64,000 nucleotides of DNA from Abelmoschus esculentus (Eukaryota > Streptophyta > Magnoliopsida > Malvales > Malvaceae): NCBI GenBank assembly GCA_035048815.1, contig JAUCBN010000017.1:5514936-5578935 (forward strand), read 5' to 3'. A model generated the notes under the pieces. That model made no database searches. It was not told the origin of the DNA and was given only the letters and a program-made list of their open reading frames with translations. This document shows, piece by piece, positions 26,598 to 38,880 of this stretch (positions within the stretch are counted from its first letter, which is position 1; each line of letters opens with the position of its first letter). The translations under genes were made by a program, and so were the position numbers.

Positions 26598-29500
26598 ATG
26601 CCTCCGAGACGTGAGACGCGAGCTACCACGAGCATGATCACGGAAGGTCAGGCCGAGGGAGAGGCCAACATGAGAGAGGAGCCGCTTCCACCTCCTCCAT
26701 CTGTTGGAGTGCCTCCGGTTCCAGTGGGAGGCCAGTTCGGAGACTTTGCACCGTTCATACAGGCTATGACGGGTGCGTTTCAGGCAGCTATGGCTGGAGT
26801 GCATGTACCGGCTCCCGCACCTGCCGTTGTAGTTACCCCAGGGCTACCACTTGATCGTTTGCGTAGCTTGGGAGGTGTTGAGTTTCGTGGGTCTGACCCG
26901 AGTACGGATGAGGAATGGTTGGCTAGCACCGAGAGGATTCTAGACCAGATGGATTGTCAGGATACCCGTAGGATGGGTTGTGTAGTCTCTTTGCTTTAGG
27001 GGGATGCTTATAGGTGGTGGACTACCATGAGAGCAGGTGTAGTAGTTGCTAACCTGACCTGGGAGTACTTTAGGACCGCCTTTGCGCGGAAGTTTTTGGG
27101 ACCACAGTATGAGGATGCAAAGAAGAGGGAGTTTATGTCCTTGGTGCAGGGCACTAGGAGTGTGGCAGACTATGAGGTGCAGTTTATCCGGTTGAGTCAC
27201 TATGCTCCGGAGTTGGTTCCTACGGATGCTAAGAGGTGTGATAGGTTCCGGTATGGTTTGGATCCTGAGATCAAGACTTACTTGTTAGCCACAGAGTATA
27301 CTGAGTTCGATGTGCTCGTGAATCGGGCCAAGGATGTTGAGGAGTCTTTGAAGGAGGCTAGGAAGTCTTCCGATGTTGGACAGAGGCCTGCTGAGGCTAG
27401 TACCCAAGGTGGTAAGGGTAAGAGGTTTCGGGATAACCGATATAGAGGTGACCGACGCCGAGGTGACTTTGGACACGGCGGTCGTGCTCAGCAGTATGGT
27501 AGAGTTGGTGGTGATGTCGCAGTTTGTAACTTGTGTTCTAGACGCCACCCGGGAGAGTGTTGGTGGGCCGCTGGTGCCTGCTTTGGTTGTGGATCTAGGG
27601 ATCACCGGAAGAGAGATTGCCCGAAGCTTGCTGGTGAGGTTGGTAACCGAGCTGAGGTTGCCGTGGCACTTGGTAGAGGATGCGGTGGTGGTAGAGGTCC
27701 TTTTCAGAGACAGGGAGGTGGCCGTGGAGTTTATGCTCAGCGTGGGACCCGTAATGCTACAGATGTGGTTGCAGGTACTTTTTCTTTACGGAATGTACCG
27801 TTATTTTCTTTACTAGATTCGGGATCTACGCATTCTTATGTTTTAGGTGAGCATGCATATATGTTGGACATCCCTGTTGATGTTTTGGATGTGGGAGTTG
27901 TGGTTACTAGTTCTTTGGGTGAGACGGTGACCGTAAGAAGGTTATATAGGAGATGTCCGTTGGAGGTGCAAGGGCATGTCTTTGAGGTAGACTTGATGGA
28001 GTTGCCGTTTCATGGTTTTGACCTTATCTTGGGAGTTGATTGGTTGTCGGAGCATAGAGCTGTGGTGGACTTTGAAAAGAAACGTGTTACCTTGAGGTTG
28101 TTAGATGGTAGTGAGGTTGTGGTTAGGAGTGAGTATACCGGATTCTTTTCTAATATGGTTTGGGCTTTACAAGTGGAAAAGTTGATGCAACATGGTGGTG
28201 TGGCGTACTTAGCCTATGTGATGAATCCGGGTATGGGAGAGGTTCGAGTGCAGGACATTCGGACGGTTTGTGACTTTCCGGAAGTTTTTCCTGAGGAGTT
28301 ACCAGGATTACCTCCCGATCGTGATGTGGAGTTTAGTATCGAGCTTTACGCTGGTACTAATCCGGTGTCCATTGCTCCGTATCGCATGGCACCTAAGGAG
28401 TTAAAGGAATTAAAGATGCAGTTGCAAGTGTTGCTTGACCGTGGTTTTATACGACCGAGTGTTTCACCATGGGGTGCACCGGTGTTGTTTGTGAAGAAGA
28501 AAGATGGCACAATGAGGATGTGCATCAATTATCGGCAATTGAATAAGTTGACCGTGAAGAATAAGTATCCTTTGCCGAGGATTGATGATTTGTTTGATCA
28601 GTTTCGAGGAGCAAGTGTGTTCTCGAAGATTGATTTGAGATCGGGGTACTATCAGTTGAAATTGAAAGAGGAGGATGTGTTGAAAACAGCTTTCCGGACA
28701 AGGTATGGGCATTATGAGTTTTTGGTGATGCCGTTTGGTTTGACAAATGCCCCTGCTGCTTTTATGGATATGTTGAACCGGGTGTTTCATGAGTACTTGG
28801 ATCAGTTTGTGGTGGTGTTCATAGATGATATCCTTGTGTATTCACGTACCGGGGAAGATCATGATCGGCATTTGCGGTTGGTGATGCAAGTGTTGAAAGA
28901 TAACCAGTTGTATGCTAAGTTGAGTAAGTGTGAGTTTTGGTTAAAAGAGGTGGTGTTTCTTGGTCATGTGGTGTCGGAAAAGGGTATTAGTGTTGATCCA
29001 AAGAAGATAGAGGCTGTTATGGGTTGGAAGCAACCAAGATCAGTGTCGGAGGTTTGGAGTTTCCTAGGTTTGGCTGGGTATTATCGTAGGTTTGTTGAGG
29101 GTTTTTCGAGCATTGCTGCTCCTATGAATAAGTTGTTGCAAAAGGAGGTTCCTTTTGAGTGGAAAGAAAGTCAACAAAAGAGTTTTGAGAAGTTGAAAGA
29201 AGTGTTGACTAGTGCACCGGTGTTGGTACAACCCGAATCCGGTAAGGATTTTATGGTTTATAGTGATGCATCATATGTTGGACTTGGATGTGTGTTGATG
29301 CAAGAGGGAAAAGTTGTGGCTTATGCTTCTAGACAGTTGAGGGTGCATGAAAAGAACTATCCGACGCATGATTTGGAGTTGGCGGCGGTGGTTTTTGCTT
29401 TGAAGATTTGGAGACATTACTTGTATGGGGAGAAGTGTACTATATAAACGGATCATAAGAGTTTGAAGTATCTCATGTCACAAAAGGATTTGAATCTTAG

Positions 29501-31181
29501 GCAACGAAGATGGATGGAGTTGCTTAAGGATTATGACTTGTCGAGTGAGTATCATCCGGGGAAAGCCAATGTAGTGGCCGATGCTTTGAGCCGTAAGGCG
29601 GCTGTTGAGTTGAGAGCGATGTTTGCTAGGTTGAGTATTTCTAAAGAAGGTGGTTTAGTAGCGGAGTTGCAAGTAAAGCCTGTTTTGGTTGAGATGATCA
29701 AGGTGAAGCAGTTGGAGGATGAGACTTTGGTACCTTTTGTGGAGGATATTGCTGAGGGTAGACCGACTGATTATCACTTTGATGATGATGAGGTGTGGTG
29801 TTTTAGAGGTCCGATTGTGGTGCCCGATGATCAGGAGTTGAGGCAAGCTATCTTGGTAGAGGCTCATACTAGTCCGTTTGCTATGCATCCGGGTAGTGTG
29901 AAGATGTATAGAGATCTCAAAAGTGTGTACTTTTGGGTTGGTTTAAAGAGAGATGTGACGGAGTTTGTTTCTCGATGTATGGTGTGTCAGCGGGTGAAAG
30001 CTGAACATCAGTTTCTTGCAGGTTTGTTGCAACCAGTTCAAGTTCCGGAATGGAAGTGGGAGAGAGTCACCATGGATTTTGTGACGGGGTTGCCTTTAAC
30101 ACCGTCCAAAAAGGATTCCATATGGGTGATTGTTGATAGGTTTACGAAGTGTGCACATTTTCTTGCCGTGCATACGACGTACTCCATGGATAAGTTGGCG
30201 GCTTTGTATGTTTCTGAGGTGGTAAGGTTGCATGGTGTGCCCAAGTCGATCATATCGGATAGGGATCCGCGGTTTACGTCCAAGTTTTGGAGGAGTTTAC
30301 AGACGGCTTTGGGTACGAGGCTTAGTTTTAGTACGGCTTATCATCCACAGACGGATGGACAGTCTGAACGGGTTATTCAGACTTTGGAGGACATGTTGAG
30401 ATGTTGTATCATCGAGTTTCAAGGTTCGTGGGAGAAGCAGTTTCCGTTGGTAGAGTTTGCTTATAATAATAGTTTTCAGACGAGTATACAGATGACACCG
30501 TTTGAGGCGTTGTGTGGGCGTAAGTGTCGTACACCTTTGTGTTGGAAGGAAGTTGGACGGAAGTATGTTTCTTTGCCTCAAGTGTTAAAGGATACGGATG
30601 AGAAAGTTAAGTTGATATGTGCTAAGCTTAAGGAAGCTTCGGATAGGCAGAAATCCTATGCCGATTTGAAACGTAGGGAGATAGAGTATGATGTTGGTGA
30701 CAAGGTGTTTCTTAAAGTTTTTCCATGGAAGAAGGTGATGAGGTTTGGTCGTAAGGGTAAGTTGAGTCCACGTTTTATTGGACCATATGAGGTGTTGGAA
30801 CGTGTTGGTCCTGTTGCTTATAGGTTGAGGTTACCGGAGGAGTTGAGTAAGATGCATGATGTTTTTCATGTATCGATGCTTCGTAGATATAGATCGGATC
30901 CTTCTCATGTTGTTCCGATTGAGGAGATCGAGTTAAGAGAAGATTTGAGTTATGAGGAAGAACCGGTGAGAGTTTTGGATGTAGATACAAAGGTTCTTCG
31001 GGGAAAGACCATAGAGTTGGTTAAGGTGCTTTGGAAACACCGAGGTGTTGAAGAGGCAACTTGGGAGACAAGGAAAAGCATGGAGGAGCAGTTTCTTCAC
31101 TTGTTTACTTCAGGTAAATTTCGAGGACGAAATTTTCTTAAGAGGGAGAGAGTTGTAACATCCCGTTTTTGGGGTTATTAG
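26598..31181 (+). pseudogene. gag-pol: Gag-pol polyprotein of Tekay/Del-like chromovirus copy B (two nonsense mutations)
   Basis: ATG at 26598 (ACCATGCC) opens one frame of about 1,527 codons interrupted by TAG at 26997-26999 (CAG in copy A) and TAA at 29445-29447 (TAC in copy A, just before the TDHKSL motif of RNase H). Approximate order by codon: gag 1-320; knuckle CFGCGSRDHRKRDC at 328-341 (CX2CX4HX4C); protease DSGSTHSYV at 407; RT with KIDLRSGYYQL and FIDD near 741; RNase H with YSDAS near 888; then integrase with HHCC and catalytic MDF, SDRDPRF and QSER segments; and a C-terminal type II-like chromodomain (PVRVLD to ATWETRK) that in chromoviruses directs integration to heterochromatin. 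RT has CINYRQLN where CIDYRQLN is usual. An indel in the polypurine tract shifts the last codons into the LTR, so the frame ends at 31181 rather than at the expected stop before the LTR. Confidence 0.93.
31140..31153 (+). other. Polypurine tract of Tekay copy B
   Basis: AAGAGGGAGAGAGT immediately precedes the 3' LTR. The equivalent in copy A (22735-22747) reads AAGAGGGGAGAGT, one base shorter. It is the expected plus-strand primer. Confidence 0.85.
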
Positions 31182-34100
31182 TTAGGCTTAGTTAGGTGAA
31201 TTCGATTCGGGACAAATCGGGTTCTCCGGTTCATTAATTCTGGGATAAATAAAATAAGGATATTTTTAATTAAGTAAAATAATTATTTAGAAGGTGGTTT
31301 GAAATATTAAAATATGTTTCAAAATTAAAAGAAAATGATTTGGATTTTATAATGATTTTTAATTATGCTTAATTATGCATAATGACCAATTTGTAATTTT
31401 TGGAAATTTGGGGGACTTAATTGTAATTTTCGGTAATTACATTGTTTTAGTGACTAAATTGAAAGGCAAGCTAAACTTAGAATCCTTAGAGGGCCATAAA
31501 CCATTTTTAATTTTAATGATGATTTATTCACCAAAATAAATATTTTAATTACTTAAATTTGATTTCTTAATCATTTTCTCCTAAAACTACATTTTACCCA
31601 ATTTTCTCTCATCTTTTTCTCTCATTTTCTCTCCACTTTCTCATCATCCTTTCTTCCCAATTCCTTGCTGATTTTTGCATCTTTTTACATCATTTGCATC
31701 ATCCTTTCATTCTTTACAAAACCTATGCATTGATTTCATCAAATCTTCATCAAATTGCAAGGAATCAAGAAGGGGAAAATCTCCTAATTTTGGTGAATAG
31801 ATCCTAAAGGTAATTTTTCTGGATTTTTATTATTTTCTAAGGTTCTTTATTGAAATTCCCAAGTATTAGCTTGTTCATCTTTTAATAAACACTTGATTCA
31901 ATATTTTTGATGTTAGATCTAATGTTTTTGTGAGATCTTTATGGATCTTGTTTAATGCTGGAAATTATATGGTTTCAATCATGTTTTTATGATGATTTAA
32001 TGATTAATTGGGTCTTGATTTGAGATCACATTAATTAAATCCCGGAATAATGTAATCGGTGTAGATTTAAGGTGTTTTTCGGTTGTTTTGTGGGTTGTTT
32101 TAGATGCTTAGATGTTGCTGGAGATATAAGGAAGGTTTTGATGTGTTTTTAGATCATAATTGATGTGGATTAGATGTTAGATTCGTTAGGTTTTTGGCTG
32201 ATGTTGTTCGGATGCGTTTCGGCTTAGTTTTCTGTCTTTTCGGCTAAGTTTTTGGTAGTTTAATGGTGATCGGATATGGCTGTAGGTTTGGGCATGTTAT
32301 GATGTGAGAATGCTCTGTTTTTAATGTTGTAGAAGAGGTGCAAAAGGAAGCTTGATTGCTGGTGCGTTTGGTGCGATCATCGGAAAGCAACGAAAGCTTG
32401 TTTCGTTGTTGGTGAGTGGTTTTCGGATTAAAAGCGCAATGCGTTTGGTACGTTCTGTTTTTGGGGACTATGGAAGTGTGTGAAAACCTTCCATGGTTCA
32501 AGAGTAAGTAAAGCATTTTGTTTTGTTAAACCGATGTGAATTTTGGCTACATTTTACAAAGGTATTATGTTGATAAAGCATGAGATTTATGGAAGTGCAT
32601 GAGCATGTTTTGAATTGATGCATATATGAGAGATACTTGCTGGAAATGCATGATTTATTTAGCATCCATGATTATAGAGAACTATGAGAAATGTTTTGGA
32701 TCACAACATGGTTATTTGCCTTATATATGATGGTGCCTTTGGGCATGGCTTTGGTTCATTTGTTGAACATTTTATGCATGCATTATGAGCAGCAAGTTAT
32801 CATGCACAATTGATTATGATATTGGCTTAGTGACACTAACTTTAGTTCCGAATACGAATGACATGTCATTAGGATTGAGTGCACTATAAAATAAAGAGAA
32901 TATTGAATTTGTCTACACGCGTAACAAGGGGACTTTGTGTCTAACGTGCGTGATAGAGCCGTACGGAATATTGCCTACACGCGTAACAAGGGGACTTTTT
33001 GTCTAACGTGCGTGATAGAGCCGCCTACACGCGTAACAAGGGGACTTTGTGTCTAAACGAGCGTGGTAGTGCTAAAGTTGACTTTGTGTCATGATGGGGA
33101 CTATGTGTCCTGACGAGACGAATGTCTCATGGATCCGTGTATTCGGTGAACTCAAGGTTCACATTAAGTGATCACTAGAAAGCCAATATACATACTTGAA
33201 ATTGAGAAGAGGTTTGAACATCATTCATCATATGTTTTGATATGGTTATGAGAACTCAAGGATGCATATGTTTCAATGAACATTGGCATGGAATTTTAGC
33301 AAGCATGATTTAACTATGAAATGCAAATTATGTTTTCTTCAAGGTTTTAAATAGATGCATTGATGATTATTTGTGGAGCTACCTCACTAAGCAAGATTGC
33401 TTAAGCTCTCCTTTCATCCATGCAGAAAAATAAAGGCATTTGGAGCTTGATCGAGGCAAGGGAATCCAAGGGGATAATCACTTGGAATTTGGTATGTTTT
33501 GACAAATAAATTGGGCAAGGCAATGTGTAACCCAAACCATGTATAGTGTGTGTGTAATTAGGCTTTGGTTTATGTTGTAATAGGACCATTTTTGTTGGAT
33601 GTTAATTGTTGAACTTTGGAACTACTTGAATGGTTGAAGCATGATCTAGCATGCATTTGTTGGATTGAGATGTTGTACATCATTTATCTTAGGGAGCATG
33701 CCTATAGCTTGAATGATGTCCATGATGTTGTTGATTATGTGCCATATGATGTTAATCATGTTTAGGATTGATGTATTTAGTGGTTCTAATTAATGGTTGA
33801 ATTTTGAGCAATTGGTTTGTACTTAGTGAAATGAAGCAATTGGTTCCAGACCCAAAGTTTCGAAACCTTTGATTGAAGGTTCCGAAACCTTTGTTAAATA
33901 GTTTCGAAACCTTCACTAGGTTTCGGAACCTTTCGGGCAGTTTCAATTCTGGGAAGCTACTGGACGCGATAAGTTTCGAAACCTTTTTCAAAAAGTTTCG
34001 GAACCTCTTGGAAGGTTTCGAAACCTTTGATCACCTAGATTTGAAAGTTGCTAGAAATTATAATCTGGTCCCGGTTAAGTTCCTTTATTCAATTAAGGTA

Positions 34101-34605
34101 CTTGTAGACATCATTTTGAGCTGAAATTTTGCATGCATGCTTAAAGTTGGTTTAATTTCAAGTTAGTTAATCTAAATTGTATGAAGTCCTTGTATTCTGG
34201 TAGATTTATATTTTGGTCCCTAAATTAGAGAAACATGTAATTAATGGTGTTAAAGTGATCCGTTTGAGTTGTAATTTGTTATGAGGAACTCTTGTATGTT
34301 TAATTGAACATTGATGGAAGGAATGACTACTTTACTAATTGTAGATAAAAGTTTTACGTTTTAGTCCTTATTCCATGTTAGTGTTTAATCGGATGGTTGT
34401 TTTTAAGTGTTGTGTTACCGGTATTACGTTGCATGTGACCACGACACGTAGGAATAAGATTATGCATCTAGGTAAGATAAATAAAAAAAAAAAGTATAAC
34501 GGTTTTAGGGTTGTTTATCGAATCGAACCTTCGCGGGTTTGGTTTGATATTCCCCATGTGACTCGTTTAGTGTCGGTTTCGTCCAGGCCGGGCTAAAGGG
34601 GTTAC
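31154..34605 (+). mobile_element. Right (3') LTR of Tekay copy B, 3452 bp
   Basis: It runs from TGTAACATCCC to GGGGTTAC. The final A of the terminal GTTACA is G here (34606), so the last base is mutated or lost. It aligns with the middle LTR over its whole length; the length difference is accounted for by the 11 bp and 21 bp losses, a 3 bp longer A-run and single-base changes. The three-unit CGCGTAAC array (about 32915-33080) and the GTTTCGAAAC cluster (about 33856-34030) are kept. No short duplication links its right flank (GAAAA) to the left flank of the middle LTR (GAGAGT), so copy B did not simply insert by itself at the end of A. Confidence 0.93.
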
Positions 34606-34913
34606 GAAAATAATTCAAAAAATTTCCCAGGCTATTTTGATACCAGTATCGAAACGTGGGTTGGCAGAAAGTTTTGGTATCGAACCTTGTTTCGATACCT
34701 GTTCTTGATCTTAAGAACAAGCCTTGAAAAATCTCAGGTGTATTGATACCTGTCCTTGTGGTATCGATGCCCTCGTGTAAAAATGGCTTGTGAGAGTATT
34801 TCAAAGTTCTTGGTTTTGACTTTAGAGATCATTTTTGACTTAAGGACCAAAAAGTTATCTCAAAAATAATCCTTACACTTATTTGTTATATCAAAGTCAA
34901 TCTTAGTTTTACA
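34606..34913. mobile_element. Outer inserted element, right part
   Basis: This 308 bp stretch between the Tekay LTR and the satellite ends TTTTACA, giving the CA terminus of the outer element. Like the left part it carries near-palindromic GGTATCGAA...TTGTTTCGATACC and ATTGATACC/GGTATCGAT motifs (about 34640-34770), which supports the idea that the two parts belong to one element split by the Tekay DNA. No coding potential is seen. Confidence 0.7.
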
Positions 34914-34918
34914 AATTT
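34914..34918. other. Right copy of 5 bp target-site duplication (AATTT)
   Basis: AATTT follows the CA end of the outer element and is followed at once by GTATAATCATATTCAAAAG, which is the satellite monomer in the phase predicted from the left side. Confidence 0.85.
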
Positions 34919-36239
34919 GTATAATCATATTCAAAAGCCCATAATTAACAATTTGAACTCATAAAATTTGATTTAATAACTTTTGGTTGTCGTTTTTGTG
35001 CGATTAAAACGTGCATGTCTAAATGATCTTTATTGAGAATCAGTTCGAATTTTAACCTGGTAAAAAGCTGAAAATATGAGATTAATCTGTATAATTATGT
35101 TCAAAAGACCATAATTAATAATTTGAACTCACAAAATTTGATTTAATAACTTTTGGTTGTCGTTATTTTTTGCGATTAAAACGTTCATGTCTAAATGACC
35201 TTTATTGAGAATTAGTTCAAATTTTAACCGAGTAAGAAGCTGAAAATTTGAGATTAATCTGTATAATTATGTTCAAAAGCCCATAATTAACAATATGAAC
35301 TCATAAAATTTTATTTAATAACTTTTTGTTGTCGTTTTTTGCGATTAAAACATGCATGTCTAAATGAACTTTATTGAGAATTTGTTCAAATTTTAACCGA
35401 GTAAAAAGCTGAAAAATTTGAGATTAATCTGCATAATTATGCTCAAAAGCTCGTAATTAACTATTTGAACACATAAAATTTGATTTAATAACTTTTGGAT
35501 TTCTTTTTTTATTAAAACGTGCATGTCTAAAGGGGCTTTATAGCGAATCTGTTCGAATTTTAAACGAGTAAAAAGATGAAAATTTGAGATTAATCTTATA
35601 ATTATGTTCAAGAGCCCATAATTAAAAATTTGAACTCATAAAATTTGATTTAATAACTTTTGATAGTCATTTTGTTGGGATTAAAACGTGCATGTCTAAA
35701 TGACCTTTATTGAGAATCAGTTCGAATTTTAACCGAGTAAAAAGAAGAAAATATGGGATTAATCTGTATAATTATGTTCAAAAGCCCATAATTAACAATT
35801 TGAACTAATAAAATTTGATTTAATAACTTTTGATTGTCGTTTTTTTTTGTGATTAAAACGTTCATGTCTAAATGACCTTTATTGAGAATTAGTTCGAATT
35901 TTAACCGAGTAAAAAGCTGAAAATTTGAGATTAATCTGTATAATTATGTTCAAAAGCCCATAATTAACAATTTGAACTCATAAAATATTATTTAATAACT
36001 TTTGGTTGTCCTTTCGTTCCGATTAAAACGTGCATGTCTAAATGACCTTTATTGAGAATCAGTTCGGATTTTAAACGAGTAAAAAGCTAAAAATTTGAGA
36101 TTAATCTGTATAATTATGTTCAAAAGCCCATAATTAACAATTTCAACTCATTAAATTTGATTTAATAACTTTTGGTTATCGTTTTGTTGTGATTAAAATG
36201 TAAATGTCTAAATGACCTTTATTGAGAATCAGTTCAAAT

Positions 36240-38880
36240 TTTAACCGACTAAAAAGCTAAAAATTTCATATTAATCTGTATAATTATGTTCAAAATCCCA
36301 TAATTAACAATTTTAACTCATAAAATTTGATTTAAGAACTTTTAGTTGTCGTTTTGTTGCGATTAAAACGTGCATGTCTAAATGATCTTTATTGAGAATC
36401 AATTCGAATTTTAACCGAGTAAAAAGCTGGAAATTTTAGATTAATGTGTATAATTATGTTCAAAAACCCATAATTAACTATTTGTACTCATAAAATTTGA
36501 TTTAATAACTTTTGGTTGTCGTTTTGTTGCGATTAAAACGTGCATGTCCTAATGACCTTTATTGAGAATCAGTTCGAATTTTAATCGAGTAAAAAGCTGA
36601 AAATTTAAGATTAATATGTATAATTATGTTCAAAAGCCCATAATTAAACAATTTGAACTCATAAAATATGATTTAATAACTTTTGTTTTTCGTTTTGTTG
36701 CGATTAAAACGTGCATGTCTAAATGACCTTTATTGGGAATCAATTCAAATTTTAACCGAGTAAAAAGCTGAAAATTTGAGATTAATCTTTATAATTATGT
36801 TCAAAATCCCATAATTAACAATTTGAACTCATAAAATTTGATTTAAGAACTTTTAGTTGTCGTTTTGTTGCGATTAAAACTTGCATGTCTAAATGATCTT
36901 TATTTAGCTTATTAAATTTGATTTAATAAGTTTTGGTTGTCGTTTTGTTGCGAGTAGAACGTGCATATCTAAATGACCTTTATTGAGAATCAGTTCCAAT
37001 TTTAACGGAGTGAAAAGCAGAAAATTTTAGATTAATCTGTATAATTATGTTTAAAATCCCATAATTAACTATTTGAACTCATAAAATTTGATTTAATAAC
37101 TTTTGTTTTTCGTTTTGTTGCGATTAAAACGTGCATGTCTAAATGACCTTTATTGAGAATCAGTTAAAATTTTAACCGACTAAAAAGCTGAAAATTTCAT
37201 ATTAATTTGTATAATTATGTTCAAAATCCCATAATTAACAATTTTAACTCATAAAATTTGATTTAAGAACTTTTAGTTGTCGTTTTGTTGTGATTGAAAC
37301 GTGCATGTCTAAATGATCTTTATTGAGAATCAATTCGAATTTTAACCGTGTAAAAAGCTTGAAATTTTAGATTAATGTGTATAATTATGTTCAAAAACCC
37401 ATAATTAACTATTTGTACTCATAAAATTTGATTTAATAACTTTTGGTTGTCGCTTTGTTGCGATTAAAACGTGCATGTCTAAATGTCCTTTATTGAGAAT
37501 CAGTTCGAATTTTAACCGAGTTAAAAGCTGAAAATTTAAGATTAATATATATAATTATGTTCAAAAGCCCATAATTAACAATTTGAACTCATAAAATATG
37601 ATTTAATAACTTTTGTTTTTCGTTTTGTTGCGATTAAAACGTGCATGTCTAAATGACCTTTATTGAGAATCAGTTCAAATTTTAACGGAGTAAAAAGTTG
37701 AAAATTTGAGATTAATCTGTATAATTATGTTCAAAATCCCATAATTAACAATTTGAACTCATAAAATTTGATTTAAGAACTTTTAGTTGTCGTTTTGTTG
37801 CGATTAAAACTTGCATGTCTAAATGATCTTTATTGAGCTTATTAAATTTGATTTAATAAGTTTTGGTTGTCGTTTTGTTGCGAGTAGAACGTGCATATCT
37901 AAATGACCTTTATTGAGAATCAGTTCCAATTTTAACGGAGTAAAAAGCAGAAAATTTTAGATTAATCTGTACAATTATGTTTAAAATCCCATAATTAACT
38001 ATTCGAACTCATAAAATTTGATTTAATAACTTTTGTTTTTCGTTTTATTGCGATTAAAACGTGCATGTCTAAATGACCTTTATTGAGAATCAGTTAAAAT
38101 TTTAACCGACTAAAAAGCTGAAAATTTCATATTAATTTGTATAATTATGTTCAAAATCCCATAATTAACAATTTTAACTCATAAAATTTGATTTAAGAAC
38201 TTTTAGTTGTCGTTTTGTTGAGATTAAAACGTGCATGTCTAAATGATCTTTATTGAGAATCAATTCGAATTTTAACCGTGTAAAAAGCTGGAAATTTTAG
38301 ATTAATGTGTATAATTATGTTCAAAAACCCATAATTAACTATTTCTACTCATAAAATTTGATTTAATAACTTTTGGTTGTCGTTTTGTTGCGATTAAAAC
38401 GTGCATGTCTAAATGACCTTTATTGAGAATCAGTTCGAATTTTAACCGAGTTAAAAGCTGAAAATTTAAGATTAATATATATAATTATGTTCAAAAGCCC
38501 ATAATTAACAATTTGAACTCATAAAATATGATTTAATAACTTTTGTTTTTCGTTTTGTTGCGATTAAAACGTGCATGTCTAAATGACCTTTATTGAGAAT
38601 CAGTTCAAATTTTAACCGAGTAAAAGGCTGAAAATTTGAGATTAATCTGTATAATTATGTTCAAAATCCCATAATTAACAATTTGAACTCATAAAATTTG
38701 ATTTAACAACTTTTAGTTGTCGTTTTGTTGCGATTAAAACTTGCATGTCTAAATGATCTTTATTGAGCTTATTAAATTTGATTTAATAAGTTTTGGTTGT
38801 CGTTTTGTTGCGAGTAGAACGTGCATATCTAAATGACCTTTATTGAGAATCAGTTCGAATTTTAACGGAGAAAAAGCTGA
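36240..38880. repeat. 930 bp higher-order repeat, about 2.8 copies
   Basis: A truncated monomer, in which TTTATTGAG (TTTATTTAG in the first copy) jumps to CTTATTAAATTTG with loss of about half a monomer, is followed by the diagnostic GAGTAGAACGTGCATATCT. That marker lies at 36952, 37882 and 38812, 930 bp apart. Flanking monomers share private variants in the same order (AACCGACTAAAAAGC, GCTTGAAATTTTAG or GCTGGAAATTTTAG, AACTATTTGTACTC). The next two spacings, to 39911 and 40999, are 1099 and 1088 bp, about one extra monomer each. Confidence 0.92.
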
